A stretch of 64,000 nucleotides of DNA from Didymodactylos carnosus (lineage: Eukaryota > Rotifera > Eurotatoria > Philodinida > Philodinidae). The stretch's first letter is position 1. Every line of letters begins with the position of its first letter. A program made the translations under genes and the position numbers. This document shows positions 24,595 through 35,900 of the stretch, one piece after another. The DNA lies in the NCBI GenBank assembly GCA_905250885.1, contig CAJNOQ010000010.1, positions 1 through 64,000 of the forward strand, written 5' to 3'. The notes under the pieces were generated by a model. The model had not been told where the DNA came from, made no database searches, and saw only the letters and a list, made by a program, of their open reading frames with translations.

Positions 24595-25949
24595 CTTCGT
24601 TGAAATGTCTTTGTGTTTATCTATAAACAAATTGAAGGAAAACATAATATTGACTATTTTCGTATGAAGATAAAGGGCAAGCTCACAGGCGACTAGCCCA
24701 CGTGTATCTTTTTATCTATAGATTTTATAGTCACTTTCGTGAGAAATGAAAATGTTCTCTTTCTTTCAGATAACAAAATCTGTATGGTTTCAAAAGCAAT
24801 CATTTAAAACATGCACCAACAGCCATTCACTAGTGAATGTAATCATATACGAGTACTCGAATCAGTAATCTCTAGTCACTAAAAGTGTTTTTAATGAGAG
24901 TTATTTTCAAAGTGAATTTTCCACGTTGCCTTTAAATTCAACGCCGACAGAGTGATAATGGAAAACAATTTTCGCAAGCACTTCCAAAGCAGAATATTTT
25001 TCCCGGTACGGTCCTCGAACTGCTGAGTTATCAGCGTCATTCCCGATGATCAAACAAAGTGCATTTTGTATTTCCAAAGACACATAAACTTTTTTCTTCT
25101 CTCTTGATTCAGAAAGCGGGAAAAAAAACGAAATGGGAATTCGAAAAGCAAAGTGGTAAATTTTTGTTGATGTGAAGATCAGACGGAAAACAAAGTTTTA
25201 AAGTAGCATATCATTGCATCTACTTTTATCACCAATCATTAACTAATTTTGTTCTTCGCCTCTTCTTGCTTTCTGACTCCAGTTTCTTCGGTTGTAAAAA
25301 CAGAGAATAGTGTGAGAATGTTACAGTAAGTACGTAAGAAAGTTCTTTCTTCTGCAAGACTAGCTGCTATCAAATCTTTTTCAGAAGTTAAAAATTTTTT
25401 GTTTCTCTATGTCCGTCCATCTCAGCGGACATGTCTGGTTAATGTAGACCTCTGACCGAAGGGCATCAGTGACCAAGAGCGGTTGTGAAAACATGAGTGA
25501 AGATACTAATCAATTTTAACCTTTGATAGGTGATATAACTAGCAGGACAATTGCAACAAAATGCCATAATTCTCTGCAGAGAAGTTGAAAAGAAACAGTC
25601 TACTCAAGGTTTTTTGTTCATTTTTTCTATAGTTGCATTTCGCTGTCTTTGTATTTTGTTTCATTATGGTATTGATCATATATGAATATATGAATATTAA
25701 TTAATCTTTTTCACATTGGCTCTGTTAATGGCTCGTTTTTTGTCAAATCATATTTTGTAAATTAGCCTTTACTGTACCACGTATATTAAGCTAAAAAAGT
25801 ATAGCTATGCAGGCACGTTCAACAACACTTTAGTGTCTGATATAAATATGTATATCCGATTTTGTAATTCATTCCTATTATCGATGAAAATATTCATCGA
25901 GGCGAATAGAAATTGTAAAAACCGGCAATCTTCTTTTCACAACAGGTCG
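24595..25949. other. Intergenic upstream of alpha-catenin
   Basis: 1.4 kb that should hold the main alpha-catenin promoter. I see no gene, repeat or clear core promoter element. Confidence 0.4.
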
Positions 25950-25959
25950 TGTTGATGTG

Positions 25960-26740
25960 TACGTATTTCTCTTTTACCAGTTCTTCAACACAACCTCTAC
26001 TACTGCAAGTAGCAGCTAGAGCTTTGTCCCTTGACTTCCAGTCTAAACTATTAGGCCCAATCTTTTCGAATGATATGAAATGGTCAACTCATCCTCTAAG
26101 ATGGTCTACGGTAGTGCAATATTTGATTCCGATTTTCCCATCCATCTGCAACCCTTAGAAACGGTTCAACGCCTCTCAGCCCGTATAATCTCAAGAAATG
26201 TCAACCATTACGATAATAGCCGAGCTCTGATATTAAAGTTCAGTCTATCGGACTTAAATAAGAGACGCCAACTTTTTTGTTTAACTAAATTTCACTCTAT
26301 TCGCAAAAATCTATCTTTTTTGAATGCGTCATCATTTATTGTGCCGTACACGTTTAACTTCTACAGCTACCGTGAAAGTACCTTTCTCGTCATTTTCTGT
26401 TGTTTATTCATCGTTTTTAGAGAGTATAACTTGTTACCGCATGGTTTAACATCTATACTAAACCCGAAAAGATTTAAAAATAACCTGTTCAATCACCTCT
26501 CACTATAATTTTGTCTTCTTTCTGTTCCCATTAGACTAACAGCTGTCCTACCATTATAGTTGGTAGGACTCCTTCGGTTTATTTAGTTTTTTTTCTCTTT
26601 TGTTTTTTGTTTGTTATTGTTTCTTTATTATCATTTTATATGTGTCTGAATGGTCATACCACAAGGTACTCTGATGTCTTGTACTAGCCTTCGTTATTTA
26701 TGGTATGCTCATGAGCTTTGATCGAAATAAATCAGGAATC
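25960..26740 (+). mobile_element. 5'-truncated LINE (CR1/Jockey-like reverse transcriptase tail)
   Basis: Reading frames here carry the usual end of a non-LTR reverse transcriptase: FSNDMKWSTH (compare the family's LSWSSHI block), YGSAIFDSDF, LETVQRLSARII, then NKRRQLFCLTKFHSI, and at the end NLLPHGLTSILNPKRFKNNL. The first block and the rest lie in different frames, so a frameshift separates them near 26100. A T-rich 3' tail ends in gatcgaaataaatc near 26735. The polymerase core and ORF1 are missing, as expected for a dead-on-arrival 5' truncation. Confidence 0.75.
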
Positions 26741-27949
26741 AACAGATGACAGTAAGCTATATATAGCAAGAACAGTTGACCAAAAGCTGTACCTCTCCAT
26801 CAATTAACTATTAAAAGTTATTTGCAGAACATTCGAATGTATTATATTTCGAAATAAATAGAAGTATAATTTCGATGAGTAGTCTGACAATTTACTTATC
26901 TATTATATTACTCACTTTTCTCTTCTGATAGGAAAAGATGAGTGAGCATGAGTAATTAACTCGTGCAAAATTCGTATTTTACTATCTATTACAATCCACG
27001 GACCATATCTTAACCTAATTACTTTCATATTTGTGAAACTAAGAGTCTCAGTTATGCGTCACGCTAGATAGAGAGTAAATAAAAACTTGCTTTGAAGTGT
27101 AAGACCCTCTTTTCCACTTGCGCGAAAAGCGATTAGATTGCGAGAAAAGCGTGATAGAAGAGACAGTTTTAATTCTCTTTCTTCACTTAAAACAGTAATC
27201 GAACGTTTTCTTCCAAGCAAGGAATGTATTTGTCATCTATTGAATCTTAGTAAATCAAAAATATTCGATGAGCAATGGTTCCGATTTTAGCTACGAATGG
27301 TGGGTGTGTTTTCGTTCACGTGTTCTACTGTTATCTATCATTTTTCCTGCGTAGTTTATAGAATAACAGTGTAAAAACACGAAAACTGAAACGTTTAAGT
27401 GCAAAGCTGATATCTTTTCCCCCAGTGCAGGTCTACAAAGGATTAAATCCAAGTTTGTTCGTCTCTCTGTTCACTATTAATGATATATCTGCTATGATGG
27501 AAGTAATATTTCTCTAAGTCAATGATAGAAACTGTGTTGAATTTGTCGTATCTTTCTGTCTATTTCTAAGCCTTGTTGTATCGCCATATATTCATTCTTT
27601 TTCTATTCTGCATTGATGTTTCTCTCTCACTATCTTCTAATAGGTAAGTCCATAAAAAACCTCCGCCATATTATGACATCCATCCAAAATTTTCTGTTCT
27701 TCATTGTGTTGGCATCTCAATGACGTTTTCAGTTTACATGATCTTGACTGAATGATGCAGATGACTAGTGTACTGACACAAAACGAGCGGTTTTTCCGTT
27801 GGATAGGTGTAGAATCTATCACTTCGTCGTGAATATTGTCGACTGGTACAGTTTTTCAAGATTTATCATCGTCTTAGCTTTCTTGCTTCTTTTTATAATG
27901 TTCATTGTCCTTATTATTCTTCCTTACGTTGTCATCATTCTAAGTATAT
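26741..27949. other. Intergenic, nothing recognised
   Basis: Sequence between the two LINE tails. There are short ORFs only, none with family features. It may be older LINE sequence but I cannot align it. Confidence 0.35.
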
Positions 27950-28340
27950 TCGTATTCCACCTCTGTAAACGATTTTTCTCCACAAACAGTTTCGTCTTCC
28001 TTCTTTCATCTAACTGTCACTGACTGGAATAATCTTCCAGAATCAGTCGTTCGTTCTTCTTCGTTATTGTCATTTAAAATATTATCTCACCATCTTTTGT
28101 AGTAGAACATAGCCATATTTACAGTTAAAACAAACCCAGTGCTGTTACTGTTTATTTTATTTTTGTTTGTTTCTTTTATTCTTTCTTTATTATCTCTCTA
28201 TTTTCGTACACTAGTTTACATTTTATTTTTATTTTTCCTATTTATACTCTGTTGTTTGGATCGAGTCATTGTTTTATAGATCGGGGATCTTTGATGACTC
28301 TCACTTTTCGTGAATAAATTCATTCATTCATTCGATCCAA
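27950..28340 (+). mobile_element. Second 5'-truncated LINE tail ending in (ATTC)n
   Basis: A frame at about 27990-28100 reads SSSFFHLTVTDWNNLPESVV then SFKILSHHLL and a stop. This is the terminal motif of CR1/L2-type reverse transcriptases (SFFPRTIRDWN.LP). A 3' UTR of about 220 bases ends in gaataaattcattcattcat, a short tandem ATTC tail typical of such LINEs. Only the last hundred or so coding bases remain. It is a different subfamily from the element at 25960. Confidence 0.8.
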
Positions 28341-29793
28341 ACTTTCCTGCAAAAAATGCTGTGATTACAGTTTTTTTCTAATTTCTTCTGATGATGCAAT
28401 ACCATTTTGGATCACCACTGATAATATAGGGAGGTTTTCTCTTGATGTGATTTATTTTTTTGTATTTCACCTTATTCAGAAGAAACTCCAAATTTTAAAA
28501 GCTTTTTCGAAAAATCTTTTTTGCTTAGGGGTAGGTTTCACACATGCGTTTGCCTCTTATTCAATCGGCGAAACACTGAGGTTGATGAAAATCTGACAGA
28601 AAAACTTGTATAACTAATCTGCGTTTCTTCAATGCGGGCAACAAATAGTAGGAAAATATTCCTAATATGATCTTATTCCCTCCACTGTGATCCTATTGTT
28701 GTACGTGGATTTTATTTTTTAAACATTGCATGCCATTCAATATCTCGCTTGATCAATTTCAGTTCTCGATTAGGGAATGATGTTATATGTTTGTTTATCC
28801 ACAGACAATCAAATTAAACAGAAAGTTGAATGATGTTGTTCCTAATACTCATAAATTGTATATAAACGGTTTTTATGTTTTGATGTGAAACTTCTTTAGC
28901 GCAATATTAAGAATCATTCGAAAACGGTGGACGGTTTTTCCATTAGTTGAAGATGGACGTTGCCTGTCACTGTAAATGGAAATCAGTTATCTAAGAGCTA
29001 TGAAACTAGCCACACTAATCATTGAATCATCGCTGGTATCGTGAGCGTCACAACGATGTTACCCGTGAGCGTCACAAACGATGTTATCCTGAGAAGTTTT
29101 TTTCAAATGCATTGCATCGAATCTACGCATGTAAGTCTGGTGTTTGGATTTAGTGTGAACTAACACTAGAGTTTTCTTCTACTTTAGCATGTTTTTCATT
29201 GTTATATCGCACATTGCTGTTATTTAATGTCAGTGTTCAAGTGTCAAATCAACTATGATTTTTAATTAACTCAATGCTCCTTTTTTTTCTGATTCAGCCT
29301 TAGTATTGAATTGAAAGAGTATTGAGCATTCATTAGATATGCTTTGATCCAGCACCAGTATCTTATCACATATCAAGTCTCGAGTCTAGATTTTCACGAT
29401 ACAATGAAATATGAGCTACCCAGTTGAAATGTGTACAAATTGCATGCCACATTAAATCTGACAATACCATTTGGTCCTAAACAAATTTCGTTGTGTGATT
29501 CGCCAGTCAAAAAATACAACAGGACTAGCCGAGAAAGTCAAAAGGATTCTTGTGAGGCTGTAGTTAGAGTTAAATATAAGCTTACTAACTCATTATGGAC
29601 ATGAACGCACTGCTTTTTGGTTAATGGGGAAAGAAAAGTATTAGAGATTATTTGCTTTAAAATTGTCAAACTAATGTGTCCATACTGAAAGGTTAAGGTC
29701 GCCTTTTTTTATCGTATATGAGTTTAAATCATTCTTGACTCGAGCTCATCATTGTGGTTCTATTTCATTCAAATTTCAGATTGATAATCAAAT
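28341..29793. other. Intergenic upstream of the LRR gene
   Basis: 1.45 kb without a convincing ORF. It contains the short tandem duplication at 29041-29090. The region just before 29794 should be the promoter and 5' UTR of the LRR gene. Confidence 0.4.
29041..29090. repeat. Two-copy tandem repeat of about 25 bases
   Basis: The unit gtgagcgtcacaacgatgtt plus a short spacer occurs twice in a row, the second copy with one extra A. It is too short to assign. Confidence 0.75.
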
Positions 29794-32432
29794 ATGGTAT
29801 TGAAACTTCGTGAATTACTTATTAAGAAGATCGCAATTAATTTAGCGGCAATAAGAGATGAAGGACGTTTCTATTTGACATCTAAACAACGTGAACTTGT
29901 TTTACAATGGTTATCGAATCATGATTATTTAACACAGGATATTACACCACATATTATGCGCCATTTAATCACATCTCAATTGTATGAGATGAATTTTTAT
30001 AAATGTACACAACTAACAGATCAAATGCTTATTGAATTTTCCACTAGTCAATTTAAATTGAAAAAATTAACAATTCACAAATGTGACCAAGTATCAGGTA
30101 CAAAAAAACGTTTGATTTTTTTCCTGTATTTTGTAAATGAATTTCTTTCCTATCCTGTTTAGATGGCGGTATTCGTGCCATCACAAAAAATCAACGAGCA
30201 TTAGAATATGTTGCGTTAAGAAAACAATCACGTTTAACCGATCAAGGTTTAACAGAATTAAATTCAGCATTTCTACGTGAAATTGATTTACGTTCTAATG
30301 AGAAAATTAAAGACAATGGTAATCATTATACATTCATAAAAATCATTCAACGTTTCGTCATCTCTTTTTCATACAGGAATTTTATCATTAGTCAGTAATA
30401 ATCTTAACTTACGATGTATCCGATTAGTAAATTGTTATTCATTAACTGGACAATGCGTGATATACATTGCAGAACATTTGGCCGATAAACTAGTACGTAA
30501 AAGAAAAAAAAATGTTTGTATTCCAACTTTTGTTTACTGTTTTTTATAGGAGATCTTAGACGTAGAAGGTTTAAAATATATTGACGATATCAGTTTTGCC
30601 CACCTAGTCAATTATTGTCCAAATATAAGATCGTACGTGAGGCGCTGATGTCAATGGTCGGTTTTAATTTTGTTTTCTTTTAGTTTAAATTTATTTGGAA
30701 TAAATAGTTTAAATGGTGATGGCTTATTTACGGTGAGTTGACTATCGGCCATACCATGTAACTCGACCATAAACGTGATTCCGATACGTTTTAAGCGATT
30801 TTTTGTCCATTTGCATAGAAGAACGCTCGGTGTTCTGATTATGTCATTGTGTGAAGAAAAGTGTGCTCAGCAAGGTAAGACGTGTGAGAATTCTCTAAGA
30901 CTCTTGGTCATAGAGATATTCAACAGTACTCTAAAATATTTTCTTATTTTTAAACAAAATATGTCTTGATTCTGTTGATATATTTCTATATCTAAGAGCC
31001 GTAGAGGACTCTTACATGTCCCATCTTTCTGAGCACACTTTTCTTCACACAACGACATAATCACGAGCACCGAGCGTCCCTCTATGTAAAAGATATAGGG
31101 GCAAGAAAGCCGCTTAAAAAGTGTCGGAGTCACGTATATGGTCGAGTTATGTGAATGGCAGCTATGCACTTCATACCGGATTATCATTGATAAAGGTAGT
31201 CTAAAAAAAATAAAGTTAATCCAAATTTGAATTTTCATAATCAGACCTAAAAACCGAGTGGAAAAAATGTGACGGTTAATAGAATATCATGCGATGTTTA
31301 TATTTGTTTTTTTAGTTATTTACACGCGTAACGAACATGCAACAATTGAATCTGTCTTATACAAATTGTTTTTCACAAAAATCTATGGCCGATTATTTAT
31401 GTTTTATGCCATCTCAATTGGTTGATTTATGTTTATCTGGTACACAGCTTTATGATAGTCAAACACTTATTCGTGCATTAATAAGACTAAATTGTCTTGA
31501 ACATCTTCGATTGAACGGGTTATCAACTGTCACCGATGATGGTCTTAAAAAGGTGAAAATAAATGCTTAAAATAAGGTGTGCAGTTATTACAACTGGTGA
31601 AAATTTTTAATAACAAACTTTTATTCATTTAGATACTCGAAGTAATTGGTTCTCAGCTTAAAACAATTGAGTTAAATGGATATATAACAGTGGAGGCATT
31701 AACTGATAAAGGTGTTGAACATGTTGTTCGATATTGCAATTCATTGCGGCATTTATCGTTAAATTTACTTAGTTTTACAGCAACATTAGATTCATTGTAC
31801 GATTTGTTTTCAAGTAAAACACGTTCATTAAAATTAAGAACAGTATTACTTAGTTCCGCTCGAAATGTATGTTGATTATTGACAATTAATTTATCACTGT
31901 TGGATAAAAAAATTTCTGATGTTTAGATCAATCCAAATGTCATATGGAAATTGGTTCAGAATTGTCCAAATTTAGAACATATTGATTTATCCGGTATTCA
32001 ACAAATTGACGATTCTGTACTTGGTCTGTTGAAACATTGTGAAAAATTATCTCATCTTAGTATTAAAGGATGTAAACAAGTAAGTAATTCATTGATCATG
32101 TACTTTTCTACTATATGATTGTATTCTGCTTTTATTTTTAGATAACCGATGATTCATTGTGTGAATTGCTTTCTAATTGTAAATTTAGATGTTTAATCTT
32201 ATCTGGCTGTTTTCGTTTAACTGACAAATCCATTTTTGCTATGGCTAATAGTCAGCCGTATCTAGAAGAAATATACATATCTGGATGTGTTAAAATTTCA
32301 CCAGTTGCAGTCAGATATTTGCAAGATTGCGCTGTCAGACGTATATTTATCGATCACAAGATTCCAAATTGTGATCCGAATCAACTGATGGCCAGAAATT
32401 TAGATACCGGACTATTTGAATGTGTCAGTTAA
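29794..32432 (+). CDS. Leucine-rich-repeat protein, FBXL/AMN1/Zyg-11-like
   Basis: Nine exons: 29794-30097, 30163-30319, 30377-30492, 30551-30632, 30684-30732, 31316-31552, 31633-31866, 31927-32079, 32142-32432 (1623 nt, 540 aa). After an N-terminal helical segment (MVLKLRELLIKKIA and onward) come about a dozen leucine-rich repeats of the cysteine-containing type: LYEMNFYKCTQLTDQ, LRCIRLVNCYSLTG, SLNLFGINSLNGDGL, LEHIDLSGIQQIDDSVL, LSHLSIKGCKQITDDSL, FRCLILSGCFRLTDKSI and LEEIYISGCVKISP. Such repeats are typical of substrate-receptor subunits of Cullin E3 ligases (FBXL, ZYG11/ZER1) and of AMN1. No clear F-box is visible, though the N-terminus could be a diverged VHL/BC-box region. The function is therefore inferred only at family level. 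Intron 5 carries a fold-back MITE. Confidence 0.87.
30759..31149. mobile_element. Fold-back MITE, possibly Tc1/mariner-derived
   Basis: The ends are taactcgaccata and its complement, and the inverted similarity continues inward for about 170 bases per side (gcgctcggtg-like and gtgtgaagaaaagtgtgctcag blocks) around a loop near 30950. The outermost TA on both sides fits the TA target duplication of Tc1/mariner elements. At 391 bases with no transposase frame it is non-autonomous. It sits wholly inside LRR-gene intron 5, between 30732 and 31316. Confidence 0.8.
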
Positions 32433-32438
32433 AATAAA
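32433..32438 (+). promoter_or_regulatory. Polyadenylation signal of the LRR gene
   Basis: AATAAA begins immediately after the stop codon. If used, the 3' UTR is only about 20-30 bases, consistent with PUS1 starting 480 bases downstream. Confidence 0.5.
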
Positions 32439-32918
32439 GAGTATTGGTAACTGTTAGAACAGTGATAATTGTTATATTTTTATTTTGTTTTATATGTGTT
32501 TTATGATGAAGTTTGTTGTCTCTATGAAAAAATCCATATATTTTCTTGTATTTCTTCTTTTACTTCTTTTGACCTGCTTGGACTTCTCTACTCTGTTGTT
32601 TTTCGTATTACTAAACACAATAGTAGAAATAACAAATTTTTTGCTGCCTCTCTAAGCTGTGAGAGTTACACATAGTTCAGCCGATTATGTTCTCGTGTTG
32701 TATTTGGAGTGTCATAATATCTGATTTGATGACCTGTCGAGAATTATAACAAAAACCCATCACGATGCAGTTTGTGTCTTTACAAAATCTCAGAAAATGA
32801 ACAAGGTATAGTATGCAGTTCCAGAAAACGAGCAAAAGATAAGAAAATCTCCTAGCTGACTAGTTTATGTGGATAAAATGCTTTATACCCCTGAATATTT
32901 CAAGATCAGAATAGAATA
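32439..32918. other. Short intergenic before PUS1
   Basis: 480 bases separate the LRR gene from PUS1 on the same strand. It must contain the PUS1 promoter; no motif is recognised. Confidence 0.4.
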
Positions 32919-35900
32919 ATGCTCAGTCCGTCAAGATGTGCATCTCAAACCATTATGAAAGCTGTTGCTTCTTCTACTTTGAATCATCAGAGTGCCGCTT
33001 CAGCAACGATTGTCGAAGAGATGAGTGGCGAAAAATCGATAACGACAACAACAGACGATGATGGAAATACCGAACCATTGAAGAAGAAATTTAAAGAAGA
33101 TACGAGTGTAGAAGTATGGCACATATTGTCACTCTAAACGTATTCTATTTATTTTTGTTTTCTTTCAGATTCCAGTGTCACCAGTAGCTACTTCCTCATC
33201 AGAAACACCAAAAAGAACTGAACGATTGAAAAAACGTAAAGTTGCAGTTCTATTTGGTTATTGTGGAGCAGGCTATTTTGGTTTACAACGGTTAGTCATT
33301 TATGTCTACAATTCAATAACATAAATTTTTATGAAATCTTTCTTTTAGAAACACGAAAGATCGTGAACATCGTACAATAGAAGATGAAGTTGTTGATGCC
33401 TTTGTTAAAGTGGGAGCGATACCTCAAGAGCATGCTGATGATATGTCAAAAGTAATGAATTTCAACAAATAAGCGTGTATTACCTAATTTTTGACAATCA
33501 ATTTTCTTAGATGGCATTTCAACGTGCTGCTCGTACAGACAAAGGTGTTTCAGCTGTGGCAAATTTACTTTCGTTAAAATTATCCCCAATAGAAAATTTG
33601 ACTGAAAAAGTCAATGAACACTTACCAAAACAAATACGTTTATACGGTAACATGTCTATTTCTTTATATTGTCTTACTGGTTAATTTGAATTAACATTTT
33701 TGCATATTAGGTTTCAAACGAGTAGCGGCCAGTTTTAATAGTAAAAATAATTGTGATGCTCGAACATATATTTACATACTTCCAACATTTGCCTTTTGTC
33801 CGATTGAAGAAGTATGTGGGAGTTAATCTGCTAAGTAAAAGAACTACGATAGATTTTTGTGTTTTTTTTTTATTGTAGATAACTCGTGAATCCTATCGTG
33901 CAACACGTAAGTTTTGTGATCTACTGCTAATCCTTCGCAATGAACTGGAAGATTTTTGTATATTCGTGGAATTTTTTAGAAACGTTAATCGTTTCGCTGA
34001 TGTGCCTTGTACCTTAATTCTCATATCTATGTCTAACTATAATTTATCATGAATATTTATCATATTGTCTCTATCTAGACTTAAGGATACCACTGTCTTT
34101 TATGACCTTGTTGGCAAAGATCGAAGCAAAGATCCGATTGACTCCAGATTTATACCAAAGATAGAACATCGAAGAAGAAAATCGATGTATTTTTACTCAG
34201 AATTTTCTGACATGGTTTTTCTCTCAAAGACTCTAGTTTTCATCCAGTCACATTATAATCCCTTAAAAGAATGGTCGATCGAATCGACATTTTTACTAAA
34301 GATACTTCAGATTCTATCCTATATCAGATTCTAATCTTTTTTCAAACAATACACTTTTCTTCTCGAATATTCGAAACGCATTGAAAATCCTATGTAAAAA
34401 CCCGACTTTTGATTTCAAAAGCGTTTCATGCCCAAAGTTGACGTTGAAACGCTTAAAAAATTTACAGCCTGAGATAGGATCTGAAACATTTGCGATAGAA
34501 ATCGAGTCCCGATCGGATCATTTTTTTGAGGGATCATAATGTAACTGGACTGAAATCGCTTGTGGTTAATTCAGTATTATAAATATCATTAGAAAAGGGT
34601 ACTTTATGGGGACATTTGTGGCATTTTGCGTTGATGCTTAGTTTTCCATCAAAGACTATCAGAAAATTTTGGAACACTATAAAGAGAACACTTTATCAGA
34701 CTACGTATAAGAAAATATTTTCAAGATACTGGAAATGAGAGAAAAAAAGGCTTTTGAAAAAAACCTCAAAAAAAAATCCATAACTTCAAAAAATATCGTG
34801 GAAAGCTAGAAGTGTCCTCATCTTGTAGCTCAGACTTTCCTCCACATTAGGAAGAAACATTTTCCTTTAATATGACAATTAAGCAAACTCTATCATCTAG
34901 CTTAATGAAGTGTTATCATGTTTCTGAAAAAAGTACTGTTTCTTCGAAAGTAGTCTTTTCCAAAACCGTTATAGTCTTTAGATGAGTCAGATGATAGAAT
35001 TTGCTTGATTGTCATATTAAAGGAAAATGTTCTGGCTGCAAAATAAGTTGTTCACAAACGTGCGAGGCACAATCAAAATACGAAGTACAGAAAAAGAAAC
35101 TTACATTTGCTAAAAATAGATGGCGAACACATAACAATAATAGAGCTTTCGTAGCGTTGAGAGCCTAAAGTGAAATTCTGGTCTACTCTTAAGAGGGTCC
35201 CCCTACTCAGAAAGCTATTTTCCAAACGTTATATTAAAACATAAAAGACTCAACCGATTCATTTAAATGTGACTTTTTTTGTATAAGCTTTTCTATCAGA
35301 CGCTGTTTAGATAAGAAACAAAAACGATCTGGAACAAAGCTGAAGTTTAGGCTTCTAAAACCAGTTTTCAGGAAAAAATTGCATAGGTTATAACCTAGGC
35401 TAGATTTAGATTGTGAAGATTTTTATAGGTTAGGTTATAGGTTGTCAAAAAGTCGTAGCCTGCGGGGTTCTAGCTTGAGAAGTTGTGAATTTTACAAAAC
35501 GTAACGGACTCACGCTTCTTTGATAGAGTTACACCGACAGGCCGCTATCAAGGTTGTTTCGACACTTTATTAAACTAATCTGATATGTAGAACAAACTAA
35601 CTGGCTGAAATACACATATACAAGTCTAAAGAGATTTATTGTCAACTATTTCATACTTCACAGATCAATTTTTTGTTCAAAACACATCTGTAATATTTCT
35701 AACGCTTAGAGACATATTATTTCAATTATAAAAAGTATCAGTTTTACTAAAAACTATATTTCCATCATAGATAATACGATATAAACCATCATTATCATAA
35801 TGAAAAAGCTTATCACCGCAGACCTTGGGTCTAAAGTGTAACTCCTCCATTCAAACGCGAAGGACTAAGGTGGGGCTGTATGAAATCCATGTATCGAGTG

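Noticed and set aside
30775-31238. Frames on both strands sharing VLIMSLCEEKCAQ
   Set aside because: The same peptide on both strands arises from the inverted arms of the MITE, not from genes.
34065-34334. 89-codon frame in the PUS1 intron
   Set aside because: It lies in and beside the dispersed repeat copy, with no coding signature.
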